Positions 32,368 through 44,258 are shown, numbered from the stretch's first letter. The stretch is DNA of 64,000 bases from Rhodocollybia butyracea (GCA_015501585.1 JADNRY010000086.1:158885-222884); one strand, 5' to 3'. The notes: a model not told the origin generated them from the sequence alone. A program made the numbers and translations.

Positions 32368-32564
32368 CTTATCCAGGCTCTGAAGGAGAGGTCAAGATTC
32401 ATCATGTCCTATCTGGAGAGAATCTTGCTGGCTTCTGCGGCAAGGTAATGGACGTTGGACACATCTCCCCAATGACGGAATTGTTGGGAGTAATAAATGG
32501 GGGATGCCGTCGATTTTGCCACAGCCGAGAATCTCGAATTTTGAGAAGGGGATGGGCGGGCTTT

Positions 32565-32790
32565 TGGGTGTATAAGTGGCATGGGCGGGCATGGGGAATG
32601 GGATTGCTAAATAAAGGTCAAAACCATTGTCGGAATGGCTTAATGGCACGCTCAAATGGAGTGGCAGATTCGTCGGTGGATAGACTGGCCCCGGGAGTTA
32701 AAAGGTTATCGGAATTTTTCTGTAAATTTGATTATTTCATACTAGATTTTGTTTCTAGAAGTCTAATAATTATATTACCATAGCCATAAG
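32565..32790. repeat. Direct repeat R1
   Basis: Starts GTGTATAAGTGGCATGGGCG and shares AATGGGATTGCTAAATAAAG, AACCATTGTCG and an AT-rich tail (AATAATTATATTACCATAG) with R2 at 33315-33590. No target duplication found. Confidence 0.65.
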
Positions 32791-32799
32791 AAACTCCTA

Positions 32800-33310
32800 G
32801 TAGTAGCGTTACTGAGGATCTAGGCGGATCCTTAGAGTGTGGGTTTTGGAAGAAGCTTCCAACGGATAACGGTGACGGGATGTTTCTGTCGATGGAGTCT
32901 GGCAGGAGCATACTCGATCTGGGAACGACAACAACGTAGAATCACTGAGCAGGACCAGTAAGAGTAGTAGAATGAACTCGGAGAGTAAGCCTAGGAGTGA
33001 TGAGTATCCGACTCGAAAGGTAGAGCCCACGAAGTGCAAAAGGAAACAAAGACAATTATGAGCGGAAGCGGAAGTTCTGGTGGGAAGTTCTAGTGGACGC
33101 GCAATAATCGGGATCAAAAGTGAGTAGATTGCGCAGAAAGTACACGGAACGGGTAAAGAACTACAAGGACATATCTTGAAAGGGAACAGGGCACCTAGGC
33201 GGAAACGGGTTGAGTAGTTTTGTTAGGGGAACAACCAGTGGGGGAATACATTGTTCGAGACTTGACGTTATCATAAGAGAGAGAGAAGCGGAAATAGGGA
33301 AGTGCGGGTT
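32800..33310 (-). mobile_element. LTR-like remnant
   Basis: 33170-33300 is homologous (reverse complement) to 11940-12110, which follows a gypsy polypurine tract. It is therefore probably part of an LTR of the same family. Ends not defined. Confidence 0.45.
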
Positions 33311-33314
33311 AAAA

Positions 33315-33590
33315 GGGTGTATAAGTGGCATGGGCGGGAATGGGGCGTGTGTGGAGAATGGGATTGCTAAATAAAGGTCAAAACCATTGTCGCATGCGCA
33401 ATGGCTCAATGATACGCGCAACGGATTCGTCGGTGGGAAGACATCGATGTGTTCTTCAGCTACAACTTTTCTATGCGCGACAGCCAACACGACCATCTAA
33501 AAGGTTATTAAAATTTTTTGGTAAATTTGATTATTTATGCTATATTCATGCTAGCTTTTACTAATAATTATATTACCATAGCCATTGCCT
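33315..33590. repeat. Direct repeat R2
   Basis: Second, longer copy of R1 with extra sequence around 33430-33500. The two copies flank the LTR-like remnant. Confidence 0.65.
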
Positions 33591-33935
33591 ACTATAATAA
33601 AGTTCAGCTAACATGAAGTTTTTTGGTTTATCATAATTTTTCTATCAATTGAACATTACCTAAATAACATTTATTTTAATCTGGAAGAATTCTCTTATGG
33701 CTTCATTGTAAGTTTCTTCTGTTATGTTAAACAAATACAATGGCTCTAAATTTTTGATTATCATAAGTTCATGAATACCATAAGATAAAAAAAGATATTC
33801 ATGCTGATATTTATTATGCTAAAAGCTCATTTCAAAATATTACAATAAACATAACTCAACTTTATCATTAGTTCTTCATAGTTTCAGCATAAGTTACACA
33901 CTTTATGGTAAAGCAATGATTTTATTGGATTTTTT
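33591..33935. other. AT-rich spacer
   Basis: Strongly AT-rich with no ORF or repeat recognised. Confidence 0.5.
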
Positions 33936-35734
33936 CACTTCAGGCAACCACATATTTGGTCTTATTAGTCTGCACTTTTGTTACATTGACCTTACTAAAA
34001 AAGACCCAAAAACCTAGGCAAAACCCGGGCAGCTAGGTCATGACCTTGGGATTTAGGTCATGACCTGGGAATTAGGTCATGACCTAAAAAATTGGTCATG
34101 ACCTAGGTCAGGTTGGTCTTTTCCTGGGGTTGGTAGGTCATGGCCTGGGGTGAGATAGGATATGGCCTAGGTGGGGCAGGGCATGGTCTAGGTGAGGGAG
34201 GGGATGGTCTAGGTGAGGGAGGGGATGGTCTAGGAGGGGGAGGGTATAGTCTAGGAGGAGGAGGTTATGGCCTAGGAGGGGGATATATAGTTAGTTTAAG
34301 AGGTGTAGGGTGAGAGTGGAGGATGGTGAGATAGAGAATATAAGCAAGAATGAAATATCATAGAATCATGACAAGAAATGTGTAGTAACATATTGGGATT
34401 ATTGGGATTTTTTACATATCTGTAGATTATGACAAGATCAAGCTAAGTCACAGTGCCCTGTTCTGGGTTGTCAGGCAAGAATGTGACTTACCTGACCTAG
34501 GTCATGACCTGGGTGAACTAGGTCATGACCTACCTGACCTAGGTCATGACCTGGGTGAACTAGGTCATGACCTACCTGACCTAGGTCATGACCTGGGTGA
34601 ACTAGGTCATGACCTACCTGACCTAGGTCATGACCCGGGTGAACTAGGTCATGACCTGGATGAACTAGGTCATGACCTACCTGGCCTAGGTCATGACCCA
34701 AGCCAATTTAAAAATTACTAAATTAGGAAATTTTTCCATTTTTGCAGTGGATGAGGTCAAAGCTGTTTTTATTACCAAATAATTAAGAAATAAAAGTCTA
34801 TTGAAATAAAATTGCCTAATATAGTAATTTATAAAAATTTCCAAATGTATCTAACTCTATTAAAAAAACATAAAACCGGTTAAGGTGTTTGAAAATTGCC
34901 TTATTTGGTAATAAAAACAGCTTTGACCTCATCCACTGGAAAAATGGAAAAATTTCCTAATTTAGCAATTTTTAAATTGGCTTGGGTCATGACCTAGGCC
35001 AGGTAGGTCATGACCTAGTCCACCCAGGTCATGACCTAGTTCATCCAGGTCATGGCCTAGGTCAAGTAGGTCATGACCTAGTTCACCCAGGTCATGACCT
35101 AGGTCAGGTAGGTCATGACCTAGTTCACCCAGGTCATGACCTAGGTCAGGTAGGTCATGACCTGAATCAGCTAGGTCAGGTAAGTCACATTCTTGCCTGA
35201 CAACCCAGAACAGGGCACTGTGACTTAGCTTGATCTTGTCATAATCTACAGATATGTAAAAAATCCCAATAATCCCAATATGTTACTACACATTTCTTGT
35301 CATGATTCTATGATATTTCATTCTTGCTTATATTCTCTATCTCACCATCCTCCACTCTCACCCTACACCTCTTAAACTAACTATATATCCCCCTCCTAGA
35401 CCATAACCTCCTCCTCCTAGACTATACCCTCCCCCTCCTATACCCTCCCCTCCCTCACCTAGACCATCCCCTCCCTCACCTAGACCATGCCCTGCCCCAC
35501 CTAGGCCATATCCTATCTCACCCCAGGCCATGACCTACCAACCCCAGGAAAAGACCAACCTGACCTAGGTCATGACCAATTTTTTAGGTCATGACCTAAT
35601 TCCCAGGTCATGACCTAAATCCCAAGGTCATGACCTAGCTGCCTGGGTTTTGCCTAGGTTTTTGGGTCTTTTTAGTAAGGTCAATGTAACAAAAGTGCAG
35701 ACTAATAAGACCAAATATGTGGTTGCCTGAAGTG
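33936..35734. mobile_element. AGGTCATGACCT-family element, copy B, a 1.8-kb near-perfect palindrome
   Basis: The left end CACTTCAGGCAACC (33936) and the right end GGTTGCCTGAAGTG (35734) are inverted, and inversion continues inward for about 840 bp on each side. It leaves a central spacer of roughly 125 bp (34780-34905). Both arms are dense in AGGTCATGACCT (34030-34110, 34495-34700, 34985-35170, 35565-35640). No gene; the repetitive GHDL ORFs are by-products of the repeats. Its right end abuts the decayed gypsy. Confidence 0.85.
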
Positions 35735-36977
35735 TCCCCGACTACATATGCCGAGACTTCATCACCATTATTTGCTCTTTCTGTCTTTCTCTCCCATGTC
35801 ACATTAGGGAGTGAGTGTACATCTATAGCATCCTTCTTGAGCTCAATGAGCCTGCTGTGCAGGCTTGGGTTGCTTCCCAGTATTGACTCGTTGCTGTGTG
35901 ACTCTAAATTTTAACTCCTCTCTAACAGGCTTAGCTGCTGATAGCAGATCACCTGCTTTGACAGAAATAGTACTATCTAAAATGTTATCCATCAACTCCT
36001 CAACTTTCCCAGGTTCTTGTACTGGAGCAATGAAGTTGTATAATGGATTGTTATCTGCTTTATCAATTGGTGCTGGAACGCTCGGAACTGCTGTTGCCTG
36101 CCTTGGCAAATTTCCTTGAATGAGAAGACCTTTCATGGGAAATTTCGTGGGAAATTTAGAACATCTTTGACATTCATGAATGGATTTTCTGGGATGTCCC
36201 CTTCATCAAATCCAATATCTTTGAAGTCCATTTTGGGTTCTATTCCCATGGTTCTGTGTTCTACATTAGCTGCTGGTGTAGGTATGTTCTCAGGGGACTT
36301 AATGCAGCATTCCCACGGTACATAGTGGGAGTCCCAATCATTGAACGCTTCATTTTTCCGACTCTTCCTTCTGTCTTCGAGTTTGGACAAATGCCTCTAG
36401 CTCAGCCAAGGTAGGTGCAGCTTGTTGTTGCACAGGCATACCCATATTACTATTGAATCCTGGATTCATGTTATTCTGATTCCAATACATCATTTGCAGC
36501 ATTGGGTTGGAGGAAGTCATATTGTTAACTTGACTATGTGGGTTCCATTCAACTTGTGAAAATTGACTTTGCATCAGAGTGGGTTGCATTTGAGGCATTG
36601 AAAAAGGCTGCTGTACAAACTGGTTCCTTATCTCAGGCATTTGATGTAGGACTGTTCATGCATTGCAACTCCTTCTCTAGTTGAGCTATCCTCAAGTCTT
36701 TCTCATTCAATTGATTACTTAGATATGTAGACATAGTGGCTGTATTGATCATTCCAGGTATATGACTTGGAGTACTCTGCACTAAGTGTACACTCTTTGT
36801 ACCTTCTTTCTCTCGTCTCTCTTTTTCTGCATAGTAGTAGTCAACTCTGTCCTTTTCAGACACTGCTCCAACAGGTTGTCTTGGAATGGGATAGTTCCCT
36901 GGTAATTTTAATCGGACTCAAGTACAATTCTGCCTAACTCAAGCAAGTCCTGTCTATGATGACATTCACTAGCAATA
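35735..36977 (-). pseudogene. Decayed Ty3/gypsy gag C-terminus and protease start
   Basis: The minus strand shows the same family as the intact gypsy at 53-61 kb: EKDRVDYYYAEKE, MINTATMSTYLSNQL, then NPFMNVKDV and LLSAAKPVREELK. Several frameshifts. It continues upstream at 40037 after the pogo-like insertion; downstream pol is replaced by element copy B. Confidence 0.8.
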
Positions 36978-37372
36978 CTGTACTCAGATGTAGGGAGGCA
37001 ACTGTCACGTGATGCGTAATGGTGCAGCATTAGCAACGAGGCCGGTTCTGACTGTTACACCCTCTAAATTTGGCAACCAGCCTATGTAGAGCCTACCGAT
37101 GATCAAGTAGTGGCCGCAGTAGGCTTTGCTTCTAGAACTTGTATGTCCAATTAGCTTCAAAATGAAATTTTCATTCTTGTCGACTACACCTATGGCGAAA
37201 ACATCTACTGGGCCTCCACAACATCTGATTGAAAGGATTGAACTTCTCTGCTTATATTTACAGAATCTCCCAGACTCTCTCCCGCTAAATCCACCAGTCA
37301 CCGAGTCTTCTTACCATTTTGACTTGTCCGATGATGATATCAAAGAAAGAGGAGTTTTTGGTGCAGTTTCAT

Positions 37373-39861
37373 GATGTCTCGAGGTGTGCCTAGGTCAAAA
37401 CCATGGAGGGGCAGTTCAATATAAGGAGAGAGGACAGTGGCTTGAGTCCATGGTAAAGATGCTGAAGACATGCGTGAGGCAGATGAGTGAGACTGACAGA
37501 CATGCCTTCGAGGATGCATGGCTGGGTAGGCTCATTCAGTCAGCTAAAGATGCTGGAGCCAGGATCTCAAAGCGGAAGGAGCGAGACACAGCAGCATCCA
37601 GTACTCCACAACACTCTGCAATAAAGAAATCCAAGAACAATAACCCTGTCATTATCATCGATGGAAGTGATGATGAACCGACTCACCAGGAAGCCTCTCA
37701 ATCTTTGTCTCATTCCATTCCATTGCCTTCCACCATGCTTCCACCATTGAACACAACATTCAAATCCCTCACAGCATCCCGTACACCTGCCCTTAGGCAA
37801 GGCACAATCTTGTTCTCAAAAGATACTTCTACAGAGGAAGAAAAGCAGGCTGCTTGACTGAGAAGGATGAAGAAAGCTGATAAACAGCAGGCACAAGTCG
37901 AGGCAGATGCTGCTACAGAGAGCGAAAAGAAGAAGGAGCACAAATGGGAGCTCACTTGGTTGCGTCAGCAGCGCTATCGCGAGAGAATTTGGGCTGAGAA
38001 AGCAGGTACACCTGAAGAAGAGTCCGACAAGAATGAGACAAATCCATCAGACAGTAAACCGGATACTCACCCAAATGTTGTTTCTGATATTGCTACTATC
38101 TCTCGTGCTGGATTTGAAGGATGGCATGCTGGGAGGTGCTAAGCAAGACTGTGCTACCTAAACAAACTGGTGGCATCCCTTTCTGTTTCCTGCAATTGAC
38201 ACGGCGATGAAGAAAGCTGAATAAAGCGCTGCTGATACTGTCAAGATTCTTCAGCGCGAACGCCCAGAGCTATATGGCTCACTTCATTGAGCCACTATTT
38301 GGAAGTGGAAGGAGCCAGGAGAGAATTGGTGGTCAAAGCAGACCAAGGTAAAGATTCAAAATTGTCACACACGCTTTTGGGATCAGGGAGATCCGGCGCA
38401 CTTGCGAAGCATCCAGAGCTCGTTTTGGAAATTAAAGATGCTCTGCAGTCGCTTCATACCTCTGGGCTTGTTGTCAATATTACTATTGCCCGGTCTATCA
38501 TTCTTGCCCTGATTCAGAAACATCATCCCGAAGTGCTAACTGAACATTTTTGTTGCACTGAGTCTTACGTTGGTACCTTCCTGCAGTCTATCATGAGCTG
38601 GACTCCACGTGTTGGCACATGCACTGCAGCCCATCTTCCTCTTGATGCTGAAGATCTTTGCAAGCGGGCTTTTTTTTGTTTGGCTTATTGTATGAAATGG
38701 GAAAACATCCCTGCAAAACTCATAATCAATGTTGACCAACAGGGTATCTTCCTTTTACCCAGCAGTACGAAAACCTACCACATGAAAGGTGGATGAAAAA
38801 AGGGCATTCACCCTTCTTGTTGGTAGCTCCGCATCGGGTGATATCCTTCCTTTCCAAGCAGTATGGGCTGGGAAAACAGAAAAATCTTTACCTTCCAAGG
38901 ATGCTCCTGGAATGACAGAAGCTCTTCAGCGTGGTTTTCACTTCACATTTGCTGCCAGTGAGAAAAAAGTCCCCGCAGTCACTTCAGTTTGCTGAAGACC
39001 ATGAAAGAGTACATTGAGGACATCCTCATTCCGTATGTCAAAGATATCATTGCCTCAGACCCAGGCCTCGATGATGATCAGAAAGCTGTTTTCTACATTG
39101 GCGTTTACCCAGTTCATCCCGGTATTATCCTTATCTTTGTTCCTGCAAATTGTACCGGGAAATTCCAACCTGCGGATGTTGGGATTCAACGGCCACTGAA
39201 GCATCGGATCAAGGGCTCACTTTTCAGATGGATGGCAGAGGAACATCATAAACAGCTCGATGCCGGAGCTACACCTGACCAGATTAAAATCACATCATCA
39301 TTACCTGTTCTTTGAGATGTGTCTGCCAGACACATCTCAAAGAACAGGTAATGACTCTTGCGGGACTAGTTGAAGCATTTGATTTCATGAAGGGCATGGA
39401 AGGCTGTTGTTTGATTAAACAGGTATGAAGTTTTGCTTTGTCTTATTATTTTTTCTCAAACTATTACTTAGGCATGGGCAAAGTCTACCGCAAAAGAATA
39501 CAATCTGTCGGAGGAGTGTTTGACAAGTAAAGAGACTCATGAGGCACTGAAAGTATACCTTCAGAAGGATTGCACTCTCCACAATGAAATTTATAACTGT
39601 TGCAGGAAAGTGCTTGGAATTGCCGATGATCCTATTGAAACCGACACAGATAGAGATGCAGATTTTCATGATAACCTTGATATTTCTTTTGGTGAGGTAG
39701 TGGCGGATACATTCAAGGAACCTTTACAGGAGAATAGTTCAACAGTTTCATCACCAAATGGTTTGGTTAGTGGTGCAGAAGGTGAAGATGTTTGGGCATA
39801 TGATGATGCCGGTAATTTATGGTCTCAGAGTGGAAACTTACCCAAAATTTCGTTAAATTAG
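37373..39861 (+). pseudogene. Pogo-like DDE transposase, multiply broken
   Basis: Fragments in order: an N-terminal region with a basic coiled coil (37860-38142), a helix-turn-helix-like segment (LAKHPELVLEIKDALQSL), catalytic block LIINVDQQG (first Asp), then FYIGVYPVH where the second catalytic Asp is normally found but Gly is present, then CTGKFQPADVGIQRPLKHRI (third acidic residue). A final exon (39475-39861) follows an intron of about 52 bp. In-frame stops (37855, 38140) and frameshifts near 38795 and 38985 also break it. The palindrome at 39298-39354 cuts the C-terminal part. Agaricomycete genomes carry many related DDE_1-type proteins. Confidence 0.75.
39298..39354. repeat. 57-bp perfect palindrome inside the transposase
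   Basis: 28-bp arms (TCATTACCTGTTCTTTGAGA... and complement) with a single C between them at 39326. It introduces an in-frame stop and shifts the reading frame. Confidence 0.93.
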
Positions 39862-40036
39862 ACTTGTTACAAGCTGTAGAATTTTTTAGTGAATTTTTCT
39901 GCTTTTTTTTCGATTTCTATATGTAACGCTTCCAAGTTAGCAACTGACCCGAAAACAAGTGTCACGTAACGCGATTCTGGCAACGCAACAGGGCCTGTGT
40001 TAGCGTTAGCGTTGCCTCCCTACATCTGAGTACAGT

Positions 40037-40934
40037 ATGTCCTTCTTCACTACAGAAGTAACAAACATTTCTACTTAGATTGCCATCCCACTCATGTGGA
40101 CTTTTGTTATTCTCACGTCCATCTATATTTGATGGCTTTGCATTGTTTGCTTCAAATCCAGCCGGAGATGCATAACCAGGGGATACATTTCTTGTAACAT
40201 TATTCTGCTGGAAAGTTCTCATCAGATCACTCATTTGCTTAGAGTTCTCCTGTCTTAACTGATCCTGAGAAATTTTTATTGTGTCCATTAACACTGCAAG
40301 TTTCTCAGAAATCAAATTATCTAGCTGCTGTTGCAACTGCTCCTGCTTTACTTGTGTAGGGGGGAGTAACTAGAGCTTGCACGGGTTGCAACTGAATACA
40401 TTGGATGTGTTCCCGGCATTGTGCCTCTAACAATAGCTTCCCCTTGAGCTATTACATCGTCAATATCATACATATCATTAGGCCATACTTTCTGACCTGC
40501 GGGAACTTGTCTAGTTTTCCCTTTGATGTGTAAACATGCGAAAATGGCACTAGGGAAACTCGGGTCTAAAGCACTTGTAAATTTCTCTACTAGTTCACGG
40601 TTGGCAACTAGTGGGGCCACTTGTACTGTCACACCAGCTACAGCTGAAGGGTTAAGCTCAAGCTTTATTGCTCTAAATTTCCGTACCAATGCCATGTATT
40701 CATCTAACTCTGTGCTATCAATATTTTTATACTTCTTGAATAGACGGTTCAATTCCCGCATGGTGCCTCTTTCTTCATCACTGGCTCCTGGGTAGCTACT
40801 TAGAACCACTTTCTTAAAGTCTTTGAAGGTAGTAGCAGCAGTAAGATACTCAGTCATAGCTTTCCATTCCCAAGCTACTTGTTCATCTGGGTATCTCACT
40901 GACCACTTCTTCATTTCAGCTTCATCAGTGATTT
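40037..40934 (-). pseudogene. Decayed Ty3/gypsy gag N-terminal and middle part
   Basis: The minus strand reads KKWSVRYPDEQVAWEWKAMT, YPGASDEERGTMRELNRLFK, LVANRELVEKFTSALDPSF and the zinc-knuckle start CYFCSEEGH, parallel to the intact Gag at 59180-61144. Frames shift once near 40340. The gag start is cut at 40934 by a Tc1-like relic. Confidence 0.82.
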
Positions 40935-41085
40935 ATAAACCTGCTATTATCAGACAAATCTTTACCAACAGGGCCAAGAATGCAGGACAGGTTGCCAAAA
41001 TCATGGACACACTCCTCTGCCAGCCAGTTTCCTTGTGGCCACCCAGAATACTCCTCCCAAAACCAGTGTAAAGCCTTGCAAAATG
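40935..41085 (+). pseudogene. Tc1-like transposase relic, left piece
   Basis: The frame runs KPAIIRQIFTNRAKNAGQ up to CKALQNA, and continues after element copy C at 42084. Recognised mainly through the right piece. Confidence 0.4.
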
Positions 41086-42083
41086 CACTTCAGGCAACCA
41101 CATATTTGGTCTTATTAGTCTACACTTTTGTTACATTGACCTTACTAAAAAGACCCAAAAACCTAGGCAAAACCTGGGCAGCTAGGTCATGACCTAGGTC
41201 AGGTTGGTCTTTTCCTGGGGTTGGTAGGTCATGGCCTGGGGTGAGATAGGATATGGCCTAGGTGGGGCAGGGCATGGTCTAGGTGAGGGCGGGGATGGTC
41301 TAGGAGGAGGAGGGTATAGTCTAGGGGGAGGAGGATATGGTCTGGGAGGGGGAGATATAGTTAGTTTAAGAGGTGTAGGGTGAGAGTGGAGGATGGTGAG
41401 ATAGAGAATATAAACAACAATGAAATATCATAGAATAATGACTTGAAAGTTTTAGAAACATATTGGGATTTTTTACATATCTGTAGATTATGACAAGATT
41501 AAGCTAAGTCACAGTGCCCTGTTCTGGGTGGTCAGGGAAGCATGGGACTTACCTGACCTAGCTGATTCAGGTCATGACCTACCTGGCCTAAGTCATGACC
41601 CAAGCCAATTTGAAAATTACTAAATTAGGAGATTTTTCAATTTTTGCAGTGGATGAGGTCAAAGCTGATTTCATTACTTATTTGAAAAATGACAAATCTT
41701 TTGCAGTGAATGAGGTTAAAGCTGTTTTCACTATCTAATTAAGAAATGACTGAACTGAACACACAAACTATGTACACTCTTTTCCTAAGGACAATAGCTT
41801 GTGGTAGACATCCAGACCTTTTGTTTATACACAGAATAGGTTGCTCACCTAAAATGAAGCCAATCCTGTGGTGGGAAGGGGCTGGATTGCAAAATGCCCT
41901 GCCCCACCTAGGCCATATCCTATCTCACCCCAGGCCATGACCTACCAACCCCAGGAAAAGACCAACCTGACCTAGGTCATGACCTAGCTGCCCAGGTTTT
42001 GCCTAGGTTTTTGGGTCTTTTTAGTAAGGTCAATGTAACAAAAGTGTAGACTAATAAGACCAAATATGTGGGTGACTGAACTG
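41086..42083. mobile_element. AGGTCATGACCT-family element, copy C (7-bp TSD)
   Basis: Ends CACTTCAGGCAACC (41086) and GGTGACTGAACTG (42083) are imperfect inverted repeats; the flanks repeat CAAAATG exactly (41079-41085, 42084-42090). The 998-bp body contains the family's GGTCATGGCCTGGGGTGAG segments and the block shared with copy A (41745-41900). Non-coding. The superfamily is not clear from the termini. Confidence 0.8.
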
Positions 42084-42290
42084 CAAAATGCAACAAAAAT
42101 GCATACTCACTCCAGGTTGCAGGGAAATTGGTTTGGCACTTGCTCAGAACTGTTCAGAATGCAGGAGTGGGCAGTAATTATTTGGTCAGATGAGATCAAA
42201 ATCAATAGCTATGGGTCAGACAGTCCATTCCAGACAACATTGAGCACATGCCAAACATCTTTTCCTGTGATATGCATTTTCCAAGAGTGA
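42084..42290 (+). pseudogene. Tc1-like transposase relic, right piece
   Basis: The frame reads WAVIIWSDEIKINSYGSD, the typical Tc1/mariner first-Asp region (WSDE.KIN.FGSD). Short and without the remaining catalytic residues. Confidence 0.6.
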
Positions 42291-42595
42291 CAAAAGAGCG
42301 AAGCAAGTAATATAGTAACATGAATATTATTTTTAGCATGCCGTGTTTAGGGCGGGTGCCGGCTTATGGCTTCCGGTACCTTGAGATCATCACTCTACTT
42401 GACGATCGTCACAACCCAAGGGGGGGCCGGGTTTGGAACCCGTGATATCGGTCGATTTTTTTTTTAAGCCAACCCTGTGGACACCGACCGACCGAGCGCT
42501 TATGTAACCTACCATATTAGGAAGTTCAAACCTGTGAAACTGTTGGAAAGGCCGGGCCGTCAATCATTTTTGTTCTGCCGCCTATGTTTTATTTC

Positions 42596-43135
42596 CAGTG
42601 TTGTGGCTAAGGCCTTAATTAACCCCACCAAATGAAGTTAGGTCTTAATAGGTTAATTTGAGGGGTTAATTAATGGCAAATTAATAGCAATCTAAGTGCA
42701 AATTAAGGCCTAGGTAAAAACAATCAATTTCCAGTGTACTTGTCTCCAGAGCCATCCAAAGCACCATCATCAAGTGTCTCAGTGTCCTTTCTTTGTGCTT
42801 GCAATTCCATTATCAACTAAATACCGCACATGGAACATGTCACAGCTGTGTTCTGGCACCCGTCCTTCTGCTCTGCAAATGGTATCCGTGGTTGATTAAC
42901 TGAAAAGGAGGTTAGATGACTGGGGAAGCTGGCATGCTCATGAGGTCCTCTAGGGAAGTGAAATTGGGGGACATTCAATATTCTCGAAACTTGTTTGGGT
43001 GCAAGCCACTTGATCACATGTCTTATTAAGACCTAACTAACCCTTAACTAAAGATTCCAACGAAGTTAGGTCTTAATTAAGAAGTAAATTAAGGCCTTAA
43101 TCTTAATTAAGTCTTAGGTCTTAACCACAACACTG
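42596..43135. mobile_element. hAT-type MITE nested in the previous element
   Basis: Inverted ends CAGTGTTGTGG / CCACAACACTG with the exact 8-bp duplication TTTATTTC (42588-42595, 43136-43143). 540 bp with further inner inverted TTAATTAA-rich stretches. Terminal CAGTG and an 8-bp duplication are hAT hallmarks. Confidence 0.88.
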
Positions 43136-43215
43136 TTTATTTCACCATCCACGGTACATATAGGTGCAATATGTGTAGCGTGGAAGCCGGCTGTTTCTAA
43201 ATGGGACCGCGCCGC

Positions 43216-43243
43216 CTACTACCTACCTACCTACCTACCTACC
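43216..43243. repeat. CTAC microsatellite
   Basis: About six to seven tandem CTAC units. Confidence 0.9.
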
Positions 43244-43529
43244 AACACACAATATATCAATTTCACAACCATACTTCCATACCAAGATTGACTTTGAGCT
43301 CCGTTTTCACCTTATCTTTCACATGCAGACCGCATATCCAGTTGGTGACACACCCCATAGATGTGTAGTTCAATTGTAGTATGCTGACTGTTGGCTGAAT
43401 ATAGAATTTTGTCAACGGTCGCATGCACGCACCACGGCGTCTCATCTATGCGTGGTCCAGTCTTGACCAGAATGCGCTCAAACTGCGCCGATTTTTGCCT
43501 ATTTCAAGACCTATTTATCTGAAATTGGT

Positions 43530-44258
43530 ATAGCATAAGTTGAGTATGTGTGAAGAGTCGAGTACGAATCTCCTTTGCCACCAATGTCAATAGGTTCAGT
43601 AAGTAACTGGTTCACTAGGCAATGAATTAGCCTAGGGTTGAAATATATTTAATGAATACAATCTAAAGAATTATCGTTAGGGCGTAAGTATTACTGGGAA
43701 AGCTTCAGTAATCTTCAGGGTTGCTGGGATAATTCAAGCGTTGATACTATTGGTAAGTCGTCAATAGTATTCTAGGTTTCGAGTCTTCACTATATTGGGA
43801 TTGACGTCAATATAGGCTTCAAACTATCCACTTATCTGGTATGTACTCAGTAAGTATTTAGTTAGGGATGTATGTACTCAAGGATATTCACTCAAGTAAA
43901 GTTCAGTTGCAAGTAAGGTGTATTCACGTAGTGATGGTTACAAAATAAGAAGTCTGGGGAACCAGAATCGAAATACTAAGCTTTTTATAGTGTTTCAGTA
44001 TACTCCCGGTTCCTTAGTTATGACTCGTTCTAACTAATGGTGACTTTTCTACTTATACATACTAATACTTAATAACTATTACAACTTATGAATTCCTAAG
44101 TGTAATAATGACTCGTTGTGCAACCGAGTTGACTGTATTTGAGCGCGTCGTGACTATCAAAGTCTAATTGCGCTCCGATCGGTGGTGAAATCCCAAATGG
44201 GAATCATTGATCTGATTGATCAATTGTTGATTTCGTTGGTGGGCGGCCGATCGTAACA
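43530..44258 (-). mobile_element. Possible LTR and leader fragment
   Basis: Minus strand: starts TGTTACGATCGGCCGC (44258), TATA box CACTATAAAAAGC near 43985, many short LTR-like repeats, and a primer-site-like ATTGGTGGCAAAGGAG near 43590. No paired LTR or target duplication seen. Confidence 0.35.

Larger units (their letters stand above)
36978..40035. mobile_element. Pogo-like (Tc1/mariner-group) DNA transposon inserted in gypsy gag
   Basis: 25-bp inverted ends beginning CTGTACTCAGATGTAGGGAG, with TA on both sides (36976-36977, 40036-40037). A TA duplication is the mark of the Tc1/mariner/pogo group. The gag frame is interrupted just after the zinc knuckle start (FCSEEGH) and resumes beyond the element. 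The interior holds a broken DDE transposase. Confidence 0.9.

Noticed and set aside
34490..34700. Regular repeats that might be a CRISPR array
   Set aside because: Spacing units are themselves repeated, there are no unique spacers, and the context is eukaryotic.
34471..35200. ORFs made of repeated GHDL.Q/VGHDLVHP units
   Set aside because: They are translations of the AGGTCATGACCT repeats on both strands; no start context, splice structure or known repeat protein.
22970..35640. AGGTCATGACCT equals the palindromic hormone-receptor response element
   Set aside because: Fungi lack nuclear receptors of that kind; the match to a short palindrome is coincidence in a transposon repeat.
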